From NCBI GenBank assembly GCA_000310025.1, contig FN649728.1, positions 5,909,056 to 5,925,304 of the forward strand: 16,249 nucleotides of DNA, read 5' to 3'. Positions 1 through 8,545 of the stretch are shown one piece after another. This DNA is from Ectocarpus siliculosus (lineage: Eukaryota > Sar > Phaeophyceae > Ectocarpales > Ectocarpaceae). The first letter of the stretch is position 1. Every line of letters begins with the position of its first letter. A program made the translations under genes and the position numbers. The notes beneath the pieces were generated by a model that searched no databases, was not told where the DNA came from, and saw only the letters and a program-made list of their open reading frames with translations.

Positions 1-240
1 CCCTCCCCCCCCCCCCCCCCCCCCCCCTTTCCGCCAAGTGGGTTTCCCCCCCCCCCTCCCCCCATTTCAGCCAAGTGTGTCGCCACCCCCCCCTATTGAC
101 GAGGTTGGGTCGCCCCCCGGGGTTGTATGTTCATTGGTTGTTTTGGTGAGCCTTGTTTTTTTTTTCCGGGGCGCCGGGGCCGGACGCAAGAAGAGGGTAG
201 TGCCCCCCCCCCCCCTTTTCTGCCAGGTTGTATCTCCGCC
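1..240. repeat. C-rich low-complexity edge
   Basis: The window opens with an almost pure C run (about positions 5-27), followed by further C runs near 47-60, 86-92 and 202-214, with T- and G-rich pieces between. Open frames across it on both strands give proline, glycine or arginine homopolymers, so they are composition artefacts. The minus strand carries the matching G runs and could fold into G-quadruplexes. Run lengths here are likely to contain sequencing error. Confidence 0.8.
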
Positions 241-942
241 CGCCTCTCCGCCGGCGTCGCCTGTTCGTTGTTTGGTTTTTCATACTTGGCACCGTGGGCC
301 GGCGGCAACGTAGAGCGTAGTGGTCTGTTGGGGTGGTGTCGCGGAGACGGGAAGGGAAGAGATGGTGCCTGCCGCAAAAGGACGTCTTTTTTTTCGCTGC
401 ATCCACCACCGTACATGCGGTCGACACGGCCGTAAGAAGTTGCCAGTATCGGTGCTTGTTATGGGCCGTGTGCGAGGCGAGAGTGTCGATGGGGGGGGAG
501 GGGGGAAGGGGTAACAATGTAAACCCATGCCGTATTAAAAGTGGTTAGATCGTATTGAACTCGCATGCCTACAACGCCCGGCTGGAGCGACGTGCCGGGT
601 TTCTGCCGGCCCAGGCTACGTTTCAGAAGGATGACCCACAAGCTGGTAGTGTCATCATCCGTAGGGTACAAAAGAGTTCGCGTGTGCAACGGTGCGTGGG
701 TACGGACTTTGGGAGGTATTGGACCCGTCAAAGCTGACTCGTCCAATGACATTTTTTTTTCTTGGTTTTCGCTATCTATAATATGAGTCCGTGACGCGTG
801 TGATGGCCGTCTTCGTATCTCCTGCTGTCGTCGTCGCCTCTCTTTTTTATTCTTTGCTACTCCCTCGTTGTAGTGCTTCGCGGGCGGATACTTTGACGAC
901 TGAACCTATTATGTTTATATACGTTCCGCGTGTGTGCAACAG
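241..942. other. no gene seen upstream of first exon
   Basis: I find no convincing exon here. A G-rich stretch at about 489-511 has three runs of four or more G and is a plausible plus-strand quadruplex. Open frames exist on both strands around 555-737, but they have no recognisable motif and no clear splice borders. The region is most likely intron of the gene whose exons start at 943, so its earlier exons are probably left of the window. Confidence 0.5.
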
Positions 943-1047
943 GCGGTGCTGGCGTGCATGTTCGTGTTGATCAACGAGCTGCCGGTGTACCGGTTCCTGC
1001 TGCTGCTCACAAGCCCAGAGAGGCTGCTGTCGGGCTTTCAGCTCCAG
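943..1047 (+). CDS. exon a of unknown gene (hydrophobic Leu-rich segment)
   Basis: This 105-bp GC-rich exon encodes exactly 35 codons, flanked by AG (941-942) and a GTGTGA donor (1048). It has a strong G/C bias at third positions and no stop. The peptide contains LINELPVYRFLLLL followed by TSPERLLSGFQLQ. It could be a membrane or amphipathic helix ending in a basic/polar turn. It ends in phase 0, which matches the next exon (3147). The acceptor is weak in pyrimidines, so that border is less certain than the donor. I do not recognise the family. The start codon is not in this exon, so upstream exons must exist, probably outside the window. The intron that follows is about 2.1 kb and full of repeats. 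Confidence 0.65.
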
Positions 1048-1072
1048 GTGTGAACACGCAGGACTCATGAGA

Positions 1073-1149
1073 TTTTTTTTTTAGCGTTTGTATTCGCTTG
1101 AAATCAGCGCTCACGGCATTTGTGCCGTTTACTCCAACCCGTGGTCACA
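1073..1149 (-). repeat. SINE 3'-end fragment
   Basis: A T run (1073-1082, a poly(A) tail on the minus strand) precedes a 55-bp segment, 1095-1149, that matches 2660-2714 at 47 of 55 positions by eye. Both copies share the same order of T run then body and the same orientation. This copy lacks the tRNA-like head, so it is a 5'-truncated copy of the element at 2641-2960. It lies just inside the intron after the exon ending at 1047. Confidence 0.7.
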
Positions 1150-1817
1150 AAAATTAGATAATTTCAACCAATCAATTCTGGAACTGTGTAGATCCAAGCC
1201 GAGAACTTGAAACTTCACTCTGTTTCTGTATTTTTTTATTTTTTTTTTTGCACACGTTGGAGAAAATGCGAAGAGAAGCCGCTGGCCGCTGGTACGTACA
1301 TTATTATTGAGTGAACTATTCATATTTATTCCACTAACACCGTACATCCAAGGCGAAATCACATAGTTGATGGGGTGATTATTTTCGTTCATGGTAGTTT
1401 GGAGACGTGTAGGGGTAACCCTAATCACCCCTGTTCGACCAAGTGATTGTCAAAGGGCGGCGTTGGCTTGTCACGGCCCCGTGACTCCCCGTACTCCTCC
1501 CGCGCACTCAACTCTAGTGATGTATTACATTGCTCCGACTCTTTTTTGCGGTTTCGCGACAAAGCGCGGGGAGTGAAAAAATGTGGTGATGGTGATGGTG
1601 CTGGGCTGGGCTGCTCACAACCACACCAGAACATGCGCGCGGTCCCCTTTTGTTGACTTTCCCTCGTACCCCAGCAATAACGCCATGGTAACTCGAAATT
1701 GTTTCAATGACCATCGTTTCGTCTTCTCCACGATATTAGCAAACCTGCGCTTTGTTGGCTCGCGTGTTAGCAGCTCTTACCTTACCTGCTGGGCTTGTTT
1801 GGTCAAAGCTGTCGCGG

Positions 1818-1842
1818 GTTGTTGTTGTTGTTGTTGTTGTTG
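1818..1842. repeat. (GTT)n trinucleotide microsatellite
   Basis: About eight uninterrupted GTT units lie within intronic sequence. The cysteine and valine homopolymers it gives in open frames are artefacts of the repeat. Confidence 0.9.
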
Positions 1843-2170
1843 TCTTCGCATTAAAAACCGTTCCGATCTCTCTCTACCCAGTACCTTCATATGTCCGTAC
1901 TGATCCAACACTCGACGCGGTCGATTCCCGTGGTCACAGGTTAACTTACCCTAAAAACGTACACTCAAATAATCTGGCCCCGAGGGGTCCGCAAGTCAAT
2001 AGAAATCAAAGACAGATATTCTGGAATCCTCCACTCCCTCTGCGCGCTATGCGAGGTATCAACTGAGACTAGGAGTCACTATCTATCATGGGCCGGAGAG
2101 AAAGAGGTACACCCCCTTGGTTCAATCTTGGCACTTCACAACGCAAGCAGAGACAAGGCCATCTGGCACA

Positions 2171-2310
2171 GAAAAAGAGAGAAAAAAATAAAAAAATGGA
2201 AACAGTAAGAATAAGAGAAAATAAAAATGAAAATAAATTGAAAATGAGCGAGGACAAAAAGGGACCAGGCCGAAAATAACAAGAGATAAGAGGCAGAAAC
2301 AGGCACACGG
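2171..2310. repeat. purine-rich (A/G) tract
   Basis: About 140 bp of strongly purine-biased plus strand, dominated by A runs and GA steps, in the middle of the 2.1-kb intron. Open frames on both strands here are Lys/Glu-rich or Phe/Leu-rich because of composition. Such mirror-like purine tracts can form triplex DNA, but I see no gene or known element. Confidence 0.6.
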
Positions 2311-2470
2311 TGGAGAGACCAGTGACGAACAAGCAAACACGCAAGCATGGCCACCAACCAGCGATACATTGTAATGGTACGCGGGTGAGTCACTCGGCTA
2401 CAACGCTTTGTGAAGTGAATGCCAAAAAAAACTACCCCTGTATGGGATGGAAAGTTCAAGATGCCTCTCC

Positions 2471-2592
2471 GCTATTTAGCGTCCATTCCAATTGCCGTTC
2501 AATGCCGGCATATTTTTTGTTGCAGACATGCGCTATTTAGCGTCCATTCCAATTGCCGTTCAATGCTGGCATATTTTTTGTTGCAGACATGC
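2471..2592 (+). repeat. 61-bp tandem duplication containing a splice-acceptor-like end
   Basis: Two adjacent 61-bp copies, 2471-2531 and 2532-2592, differ at one position (C versus T, about base 36 of the unit). Each unit ends in TATTTTTTGTTGCAG followed by ACATGC, which looks like a polypyrimidine tract and 3' splice acceptor. The near identity implies a recent duplication. The sequence after each AG carries stop codons soon after, so I do not call an exon. Confidence 0.9.
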
Positions 2593-2640
2593 ATCATGCA
2601 TACATTCACACAATGATTTCCTACATTCCTACTTCCATAC

Positions 2641-2960
2641 TTTTTTTTTTTTTTGTCTTCACTTCAAATCAGCGCTCACAGCACTAGTGCCGTTGCCTCC
2701 TACCCGTGGTCACACAGAAGGGCCGCTCTCTACCCTCCCCTTCTGCGGTACGTTGCCTACGATTCTTAATGCGAGAAGAGTTCAGCACTCTCTTCTCTCT
2801 GTGTACACACGAACTATTTTGCGCCATCCACTAGGCCAGGAGCGGAAGCGAGAGAAAAACTCACTTTGCAAGAAAAGCTCGCTTACGCCGGGATTCGAAC
2901 CCCTGAAGTGACCTCTAGAAGGTTTCGAGGATACCAACTAGACCACCGGGGCGGCGGTGT
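2641..2960 (-). mobile_element. tRNA-derived SINE
   Basis: Read on the minus strand, the element starts with a tRNA-like head (about 2960 to 2880), continues through a roughly 220-bp body, and ends in a 14-base A tract (T14 at 2641-2654). The head carries Pol III A and B boxes at normal spacing. The 3' part of the body recurs at 1095-1149, again beside a T run, which supports a dispersed family rather than a single tRNA relic. Its length of about 320 bp is typical for a SINE. It would need enzymes from a partner retroelement. It lies antisense in the first intron of the host gene. I could not define a target-site duplication by eye. Confidence 0.75.
2891..2945 (-). promoter_or_regulatory. internal Pol III promoter (A and B boxes) of the SINE
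   Basis: On the minus strand, TGGTCTAGTTGG (2945-2934) fits the A box and GGTTCGAATCC (2901-2891) is a perfect B box, with 32 bases between them. The acceptor stem and outer T-stem pairs expected of a functional tRNA do not form: only three of seven acceptor pairs and three of five T-stem pairs are seen. This is a tRNA-derived promoter head, not a working tRNA. Confidence 0.8.
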
Positions 2961-3034
2961 ACATGCACGCACTCTACACGCATGCATACGTAAATTCACG
3001 CATACGTTTAATACATTCAAAACTCCTACACACG

Positions 3035-3112
3035 CATTCATACATTCATACATCGATACATTCATACATTCATACATTCATGCATCCATACATTGATATA
3101 TTTACACATTCA
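3035..3112. repeat. CATA/CATT-type microsatellite
   Basis: Degenerate alternating CATT and CATA tetranucleotides (period 4 to 8) fill this stretch, immediately upstream of the acceptor of the exon at 3147. The repetitive His/Ile/Tyr/Ser open frames here are artefacts. Confidence 0.85.
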
Positions 3113-3146
3113 TGCCTTCCAACATGCTGCCAACCAACCGGCCCAG

Positions 3147-3351
3147 GTGCTAGACGCGGCGCTCCCGCCTCCTTCTTTGTCCTCCGCCAACGCCACCGTC
3201 GCGCAGCGTGGGGGCGGCGGCGACTCTGCCGGCGGCCTCTTCAACCTCGGTGGCGGCACGGACGGCAACCTCGGTGGTGGCGCCGCGGGGGGCGGGAAGA
3301 AAGCGGACGGAGGGGCGAGCAGCAGTGCCGTTGCCGGCGGACCCAGCCAGT
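3147..3351 (+). CDS. exon b of unknown gene (Gly/Ala/Ser-rich linker)
   Basis: This GC-rich exon of 205 bp encodes 68 full codons plus one base, entered in phase 0 after ACCGGCCCAG and left in phase 1 at T|GTACGT. It starts VLDAALPPPSLSSANATVAQ and then becomes a Gly-rich, low-complexity linker (GGLFNLGGGTDG, then GGGKKADGG) ending in AGGPSQ. It is probably an intrinsically disordered region between the Leu-rich part and the basic C-terminal part. The GC content contrasts sharply with the flanking AT-rich intron, and the first base of the next codon is completed by the exon at 4206 to give TGG (Trp). Function unknown. Confidence 0.65.
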
Positions 3352-3402
3352 GTACGTCGGTATTGCTTTGCGCTCGCGGTGTTGCTACGAGAATGAGTCA
3401 GT

Positions 3403-3572
3403 CTCTCTCTTTCTCTCTCTGATGTTTTTTTTGTTTTCTCCACGAAGTCTCTGCGGTGGTGTCTGTTGTTGAAAAGTCTCTGTGATGTTTTGTTATGTTT
3501 TCTCTGCATGGTCTCTGTGTTAATTGTATTTTCTCGGCAATGTCTCCGTGATGTTCGTATTTCATCCGCAAA
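3403..3572 (+). repeat. degenerate 31-35-bp intronic tandem repeat with (TC)n
   Basis: A short TC microsatellite (about 3403-3419) leads into units built on GTCTC-GTGATGTT-GTATTTTCTC-GCAA. Units start near 3475, 3510 and 3541, with a more diverged one near 3414. Spacing is 35, 31 and about 31 bp. It lies just after the donor of exon b. No coding role is seen. Confidence 0.6.
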
Positions 3573-3780
3573 GTCCTCCATCGTAGCCTGTGACGAGGGT
3601 TTTCACGAGCGGGCGTATTTCTCTCTCTGTGGTGTTGTTTTATGTAACCTCGGCAACATCAGTCCACAATCGTCGCCTCAGAAAAGTGTTGTCACGAGCA
3701 GGCGTGTTCACTCTTGACGCTGTTGTACTTTTTTTTTCAACACTGGACAGCAGAATCATTCCATGCCATGCCGTAGGTGA

Positions 3781-4062
3781 CGTAAGACAGGACACCCCGT
3801 GGACCGATTACTTCTCAACGAAGAGAATGCCGTCTACCAAATGATGCGCTTTCGGAGGGCTGAAGACGAGGCGGAGCCAATGCCACAATTCTCGTCACCT
3901 TCGCTGGTTGTGCTACGGAGGAATAGAGCTTTGAAAATCGATCCAGCGGTCCCTATGACGTTCGATATGCTTGGCTCGTTATCTCGCTCGAATGGAATTG
4001 ATCTCATCGGGACGAGTAATCCGCACGTGTATGCCCATGGTGATGCTTGCCTTGGAGTTTGA
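3781..4062 (+). other. 94-codon intronic open frame, unknown
   Basis: An open frame runs from just after a TGA (3778-3780) to a TGA at 4060-4062, with no ATG near the front. It reads like ordinary protein: RFRRAEDEAEPMPQF, then SPSLVVLRRNRALKIDP, then DMLGSLSRSNGIDLIGTS. It is mixed and not low-complexity. It falls inside the intron between exons b and c, where the phase-consistent gene model has no need for it. It could be a degraded mobile-element coding fragment, an unspliced alternative exon, or chance. I do not recognise a family. Confidence 0.3.
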
Positions 4063-4205
4063 TGGGACGTTGTTCCCTTTTTTCCCAATGTCTCTTGTGT
4101 GTTTTTATTTGGGTCTCGCTTTGGTTTCAGTTGTGTTCCCCGTGTACCCCCACGCCCCAGTCTTGAATTTCACTGGTGCGCCCCCGCCACCGCTTTTCTC
4201 TGCAG

Positions 4206-4245
4206 GGGAAGGCGGAGCGAACATGGTCTACTTTCAGCTCCAGAG
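4206..4245 (+). CDS. exon c of unknown gene (micro-exon)
   Basis: This 40-bp exon sits between a textbook acceptor (CCGCTTTTCTCTGCAG) and a strong donor (GTAAGC). It is entered in phase 1: T from exon b plus GG gives Trp, then EGGANMVYFQLQ. It exits with AG, which joins the first G of the next exon as AGG (Arg). The FQLQ end echoes the FQLQ end of exon a. Both splice sites are the best in this gene, so I trust these borders most. Confidence 0.7.
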
Positions 4246-4447
4246 GTAAGCGATGGAGGCATCCGGCTGCCCAATTGTCTTTGCCCAAACGTATGTAATA
4301 CGCACGTTATTGTTGCTTCTACTGCTGTCTTCGCTGAAAAACGCACCAGACTGCCAGCAATCCGCCGCGACACCCCCCCTGTTCATTTCAAACACCAACC
4401 ACGGAACTCTCACTCGTCCTCTCGTATTCACCCCCCCCCCGCAAAAG

Positions 4448-4739
4448 GTGTCGTGCTCCAGTGTCGGCCTTGCTCCAGCCCTACGCAGAGAGAGCCCGCC
4501 GCGCAGTGCGCCGCTACCCTCCGCGGGCGCTGGTAAAAAGCCTCATCTCCGGGAAACCCATGCCGGATGTTGGTTTCCGGGATTTCGTGACGGTGCGGCC
4601 GGGAGACGTTCTTGGGAGGGGTGGGGGCGACGGGGGCGACGGAGAGTGGGGGGGTGGGGGGGGTGTCGGGGGGCGCGCGGATGGGCTCGTGCGCGTCTGC
4701 CGCTCTCTTTGGCTCGAGTACTCCTACGGTGCTTCTTGA
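4448..4739 (+). CDS. exon d of unknown gene, probable C-terminal coding exon
   Basis: Entered after a poly-C tract and GCAAAAG, in the phase set by exon c, this exon reads RCRAPVSALLQPYAERARR, then AVRRYPPRALVKSLISGK, then PMPDVGFRDFVTVRPGD. It then becomes Gly-rich (VLGRGGGDGGDGEWGGGGG) and ends LWLEYSYGAS with a TGA at 4737-4739. The first 50 residues or so are basic and look like a real folded or helical segment. The Gly tail could instead be intron read-through if a donor such as GG|GTGGGG near 4618 is used. The family is unknown to me. Other-frame translations across this exon are shadows. Confidence 0.6.
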
Positions 4740-5224
4740 GAAATTTACTGTTATATCCACGGTGCTGCCACTGCTTTACTGCGCAGTTCTTGCTACTGCG
4801 AATAATCTTTTCTGCTGCGGAATAGCCCGCGGGAATTCCCCCGGCTTTTTGATAGCCTTGTCTCTCTCTAGTGTAGCTTCAATGCAGTGGTGTATGCATC
4901 CGTGCGACGAAGCCCGCCTGTGGTCGCTGTAGTTGAGTGTGAACCGGTGTGAAGTGCTACTGTTGGTGTCTTCTCCTGGGGTTGGTTGCTTGGCTTTCTT
5001 GCGAGTCGAAAAAAAATTTATCGGTTTTGTGCTTGGTCTCCCTCCCTGTTCCTGTGGCTTAGACATTTGTCGCGGGGGGTCAGGCAACGATGGTTAGTTT
5101 CCATCTGTACCCCTCTTCTTGCTGTCCGTAAGGTTTCACAATTATTTTCGCGAGAGCCTCCTGTGTAGGACACAGGAGGACCTCGTTCGGTGACGAAACA
5201 TGTTTTTTAATTGTATTCCTGCAG
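4740..5224. other. non-coding stretch with a perfect hairpin
   Basis: No exon is seen. A perfect 10-bp inverted repeat with a 3-base loop (CCTCCTGTGT / ACACAGGAGG) lies at 5157-5179. The stretch ends in a strong acceptor-like sequence, TTAATTGTATTCCTGCAG. It is either the 3' untranslated and flanking region of the gene ending at 4739, or an intron leading to the candidate exon at 5225. Confidence 0.5.
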
Positions 5225-5428
5225 TACAATCGCGAACGAACAAACGTTAAAGTCGAAGTGGATGTGTCGAAAAATTTGCCGTTGACCGGTGATCTCGCCT
5301 TCATACATGTGAACCTATGGTACTTTACGGCGCTCTCCGGCGGCGACGATCTACATATCTATATCTGTCGGAAATTATCTGTGGGAGATCTTGGCGAGCG
5401 GGAGAGGACGCCTCGTCTTGTCTCTTAA
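5225..5428 (+). CDS. possible terminal exon after a strong acceptor
   Basis: Directly after a good 3' splice acceptor (…ATTCCTGCAG), frame 0 stays open for 67 codons to a TAA at 5426-5428. It reads YNRERTNVKVEVDVSKNLPL, then TGDLAFIHVNLWYF, then SGGDDLHIYICRKLSVGDL. There is no start ATG, as expected for an internal or terminal exon. I found no clear phase-0 donor in exon d to connect it to, so it may belong to another gene or be chance. The residues are not low-complexity. No family is recognised. Confidence 0.35.
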   Translation, partial: YNRERTNVKVEVDVSKNLPLTGDLAFIHVNLWYFTALSGGDDLHIYICRKLSVGDLGERERTPRLVS

Positions 5429-5941
5429 TTGTTTTTTTTTACACGTGACAATCGGCTGCGACTCATTTGAAAAGTTCAGAAGGTTGAACAGAACAGGACC
5501 GTTTTTCTTAAAAAAAGAATCGATTTTTCACGAAACATGATGTCATAATACACAGGTGTTCATTGTGATACATCAACGTGACAAGTATCGTCGGCGTTGC
5601 CTGTCTGAAGCTGATTCGTTTTCCAGCGGGTTTAATTAGCTGCCGGCTGAGTTTACTGCGTTGACAGATCACGACCTGACGGAGGAAGGAAACGAAAATG
5701 AAGCAAGAGCTGCACGGGACACGGCGTAACCAAAAACATATTTTCGTTGGTCATCGTACAACACGTAAAACCCATAACAATCTACCGCGAACTGGTGCGA
5801 TGTCGAGAAATTCGCCGGGCAACGTTCGTTGTTGTGGTCACGATGTAAACGGTCGTCCCGGTCGCTGCCCAGCCAATCAGTCACGCTATGTACCTTCTAA
5901 CCATGGCCTAGGCCTAGTACTCATGGGAAGCACATCGAAAA
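5429..5941. other. no gene seen; spacer before repeat array
   Basis: AT-rich and mixed sequence with T and A runs (a TTTTTCTT/AAAAAAAGAA near-palindrome around 5501-5519). Open frames on both strands around 5669-5941 have no recognisable motif. The first R repeat begins at the end of this stretch. Confidence 0.5.
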
Positions 5942-7263
5942 ATTCTGAAGCTTTAGCTTCAGTCTCATATTTCAATATCCGTGGATGGAACTTTCATTCG
6001 CATAGCCCACCCCTTGCCCGACCCGGTCTCAAATGCCGATATCGAGCTACAGTGTAAATCTCGTGGCGCCCGAAGTATGGTTCGGTAGGTAATCGCAAAC
6101 CATTACCCCTCCCCGAGTTTCAGTAGCTGCCATCTGCTGTGGCCGACACGACTCGGCCTGGACTGTTCGTTGTCTGTGTCGCCATGGGAACGGCCGGTTG
6201 AACAGCGAAAGAGGGTCCTGCGTGCTGCGCGCCACAATCTATTCTTTATTTTTTGTGATTTTCTTCGTGAGTGACCATGCGGCTGTTGCTGAATTGCTTC
6301 AGTCTCTGTCGCTTTGGGCTGCACGCGTTGCTCGCGTAGGCGTTGCTCGCGTAGTTGGTGATGCGCTTCACTTATTTTTCGCCTGTTGCAACAGCAGCAC
6401 AACAGTTGAAGAGACAGACAACAGCAGGCCTTTTATTTCTGTTGCTGCATACGCATGGGTGGTACGCATCGCACAGTATATGCGGCATATAGTATATGTG
6501 GTGTGGAATACATCGTATAAGCGTGTTGTCTTTTTGGAGTCACTGCGTAGTCAGTCGTGACTTGAGTCATAAGATACATGGCAGCACAATCTTGTTTACA
6601 AAAGTGAGGTGTGTGGCAACGGACAGTTCCCACCTTCTTGCAGCGGTGCACATCTATCGCGGACGGACTTGATACTAGTGTGCAGCAGTGGTCGTGTTAT
6701 TTTTTGTTCTCACTTCGTCACAGGCGATGAAAGTCCGCACTTTTCTTTGGTTGTGTTGCTGAGTCCACATCGGATACCGCCGTCCGTTACATACGTCTGA
6801 CAGCCTGCGGTGGGCCAAAGATACGAGAGTGAGTGGGTGTCTTTTCGAGAGTGGATCCCTTAGCTGCTCTCCGCTCCTTTCTTTGTTGTCTACCTACAGT
6901 ACCTGTCTCGCCTTTCGCCGGTTGGTGGGGTCCCAACGACATCGAACTACGTCAACCGCAGGTGGTTTCGCTTCTTGCTCAGTAAGAGCCTACCTGTTCA
7001 CCCGGCTGCTGCATGTGAGGCGATTTGCACTACCTGTTTATGTCAAGCGATGGACTTGGGGCCCTACCTAGTACTGGCCATGCAGTGCTAAGTGACATCT
7101 TCCAACGGCCCAGAGCGAGCGACGAGCAGGTTGGGTTTTCTATGCTTCTTTTTCCTCCTCCCCAAGCCTATCGCGCCTGGCTCACTTGTTGTCTCGATCG
7201 TTTTCGTTTTTAATGCTTTGTTTTTTGGGGTCCCCCAACCACCCGCCCACCCATCATTGCATT
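5942..7263 (+). repeat. R repeat copy 1 (1.32 kb)
   Basis: First of three head-to-tail copies, each starting at ATTCTGAA. Landmarks shared with copies 2 and 3 include the hairpin GGCCGA-CACGAC-TCGGCC (6141-6158), a 57-bp block starting GCCATGGGAACGGCCGG (6181), TTGTGATTTTCTTCGTGAG, CTGCGGTGGGCCA, TCGAGAGT, GGCTGCTGCATGTGA and TTTTTTGGGGTC near the end. No long open frame is shared between copies, so it looks non-coding. A 15-bp internal duplication (GCGTTGCTCGCGTAG twice, 6325-6354) is private to this copy. Its class is unknown: satellite-like unit, non-autonomous element or non-coding RNA unit. Strand is arbitrary. Confidence 0.8.
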
Positions 7264-8545
7264 ATTCTGAAGCTTTAGCTCTTTAGCCTCAGTCTCGTCG
7301 TTCGATATACGTGGGTGGAACTTTCATTCGCATCCCCACCCCTGGCCCGACCCGGTCTCAAATGCTAATCTCGGGCTACAGTGCAAATCTCGTGGCCCCT
7401 CAAGTATGGTTCGGTAGGGAATCATAAATCACGACCCCTCCCCGAGTTTGAGCAGCTTGCACGTCCTGTGGCCGACACGACTCGGCCTTGACTGTTCTTC
7501 GTCTGTTTCGCCATGGGAACGGCCGGTTGAACAGCGAAAGAGGGTCCTGCGTGCTGCCCGCCACAACTTTTTTTTTGTTTGTTTGTGATTTTCTTCGTGA
7601 GTGACCGTTGTACACATGCAGTTGCTGCTGTTATGCTCGGAATATGCTGCAAAGGTCGTAAGTTCATCGTCTCTGTCGCTTGGGCTGCACGCTGTGCTCG
7701 CCTAGGAGATGCGAATCCCTTAATTTTTTCTCTGTATCGATATCCATGAAGAAAAGCAACGGCAGCACGGTTGAAGATACAGACAACAACCGACGGTCCC
7801 CTTAATCGTTTTTTTTTTTTCGTGCTGCGTATGCATCGGTGGTAAAGCATCGTAAGCGTATTGCTGCCTTACCTTGAGTAAAGTCTCCACAGTTCGGAAA
7901 CGGCGACTATATTTTTGTTTGTTGTGTTTGTTGTTGCTGAGCGCACATCATCGGTGTCGCCGTTCGCTACACATGTTTGACAACCTGCGGTGGGCCACAA
8001 GGACAAGAGTGAGCGTCTTCTCGAGAGTTACAATGCCTTCTCGACGCTCTCTTCTTTTGGTCTACAGTCAACCTGCTAGTACAGCAGTAGTATATAGTAC
8101 CTGTCTCTCTCTCTCGCTTTTTCGCCGTTGGGGTCCTAAATAACAACATCGAACGTCAACCGCAATCATTTGCTTCTTGGTGAGTAAGAGGCTACCCGTG
8201 TACCGGGCTGCTGCATGTGAGGCGACGGGCGCTGCCTCTGTACGTGAAGCAATGGGCATGGCCCCTACTCTTTGCTGATGCATGCAATGCTATGTGAAAG
8301 CTTCCAGCGGTTCAGAGCGGCGACGGTGGCTTTTCTACGCTCTCTTTTGCCACCTCCCTGAGAAGCCTGTCGCGTCTGGCTCACTTGTCTCCGTTCTCCC
8401 TCCTTGCTATTTTGATTTTTCATGCTTTGCTTTTTGGGGTCCGCCGGTCACCCACCCACTGACCCTCGCATTATTTCAGTTATTATTTTTGTTGTGAGGG
8501 GGTGTTTACTTGCCATGTCTATGACTGGGCCCGGCAAGTTTCGCA
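7264..8545 (+). repeat. R repeat copy 2 (1.28 kb)
   Basis: Second tandem copy. It matches copy 1 strongly at the front (TTCATTCGCATCCCCACC, the GACCCGGTCTCAAATGC segment, the hairpin at 7470-7487 and the 57-bp block at 7510-7566) and more loosely in the centre. It carries a segment with TATGCTGCAAAGGTCGTAAG that copy 3 shares and copy 1 lacks, so copies 2 and 3 are closer to each other there. The tail differs from copy 1, with about 70 bp of extra sequence after GGGGTCCGCCGG. No coding capacity is seen. Confidence 0.8.

Noticed and set aside
2069-2459. Membrane-protein-like minus-strand frames (Phe/Leu-rich)
   Set aside because: They are the complement of the purine-rich tract. The hydrophobicity comes from T-rich composition.
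2876-2960. A functional tRNA gene on the minus strand
   Set aside because: The A and B boxes are good, but the acceptor and T stems do not pair, no sound anticodon arm forms, and the body with its A-tract makes it a SINE head.
2957-3472. A 171-residue plus-strand protein
   Set aside because: It joins microsatellite His/Ile/Ser runs to exon b in the wrong frame.
4253-4825. A 190-residue plus-strand protein
   Set aside because: It runs through an intron with splice sites and reads exon d in the wrong frame, giving Arg/Gly/Pro-rich translation.
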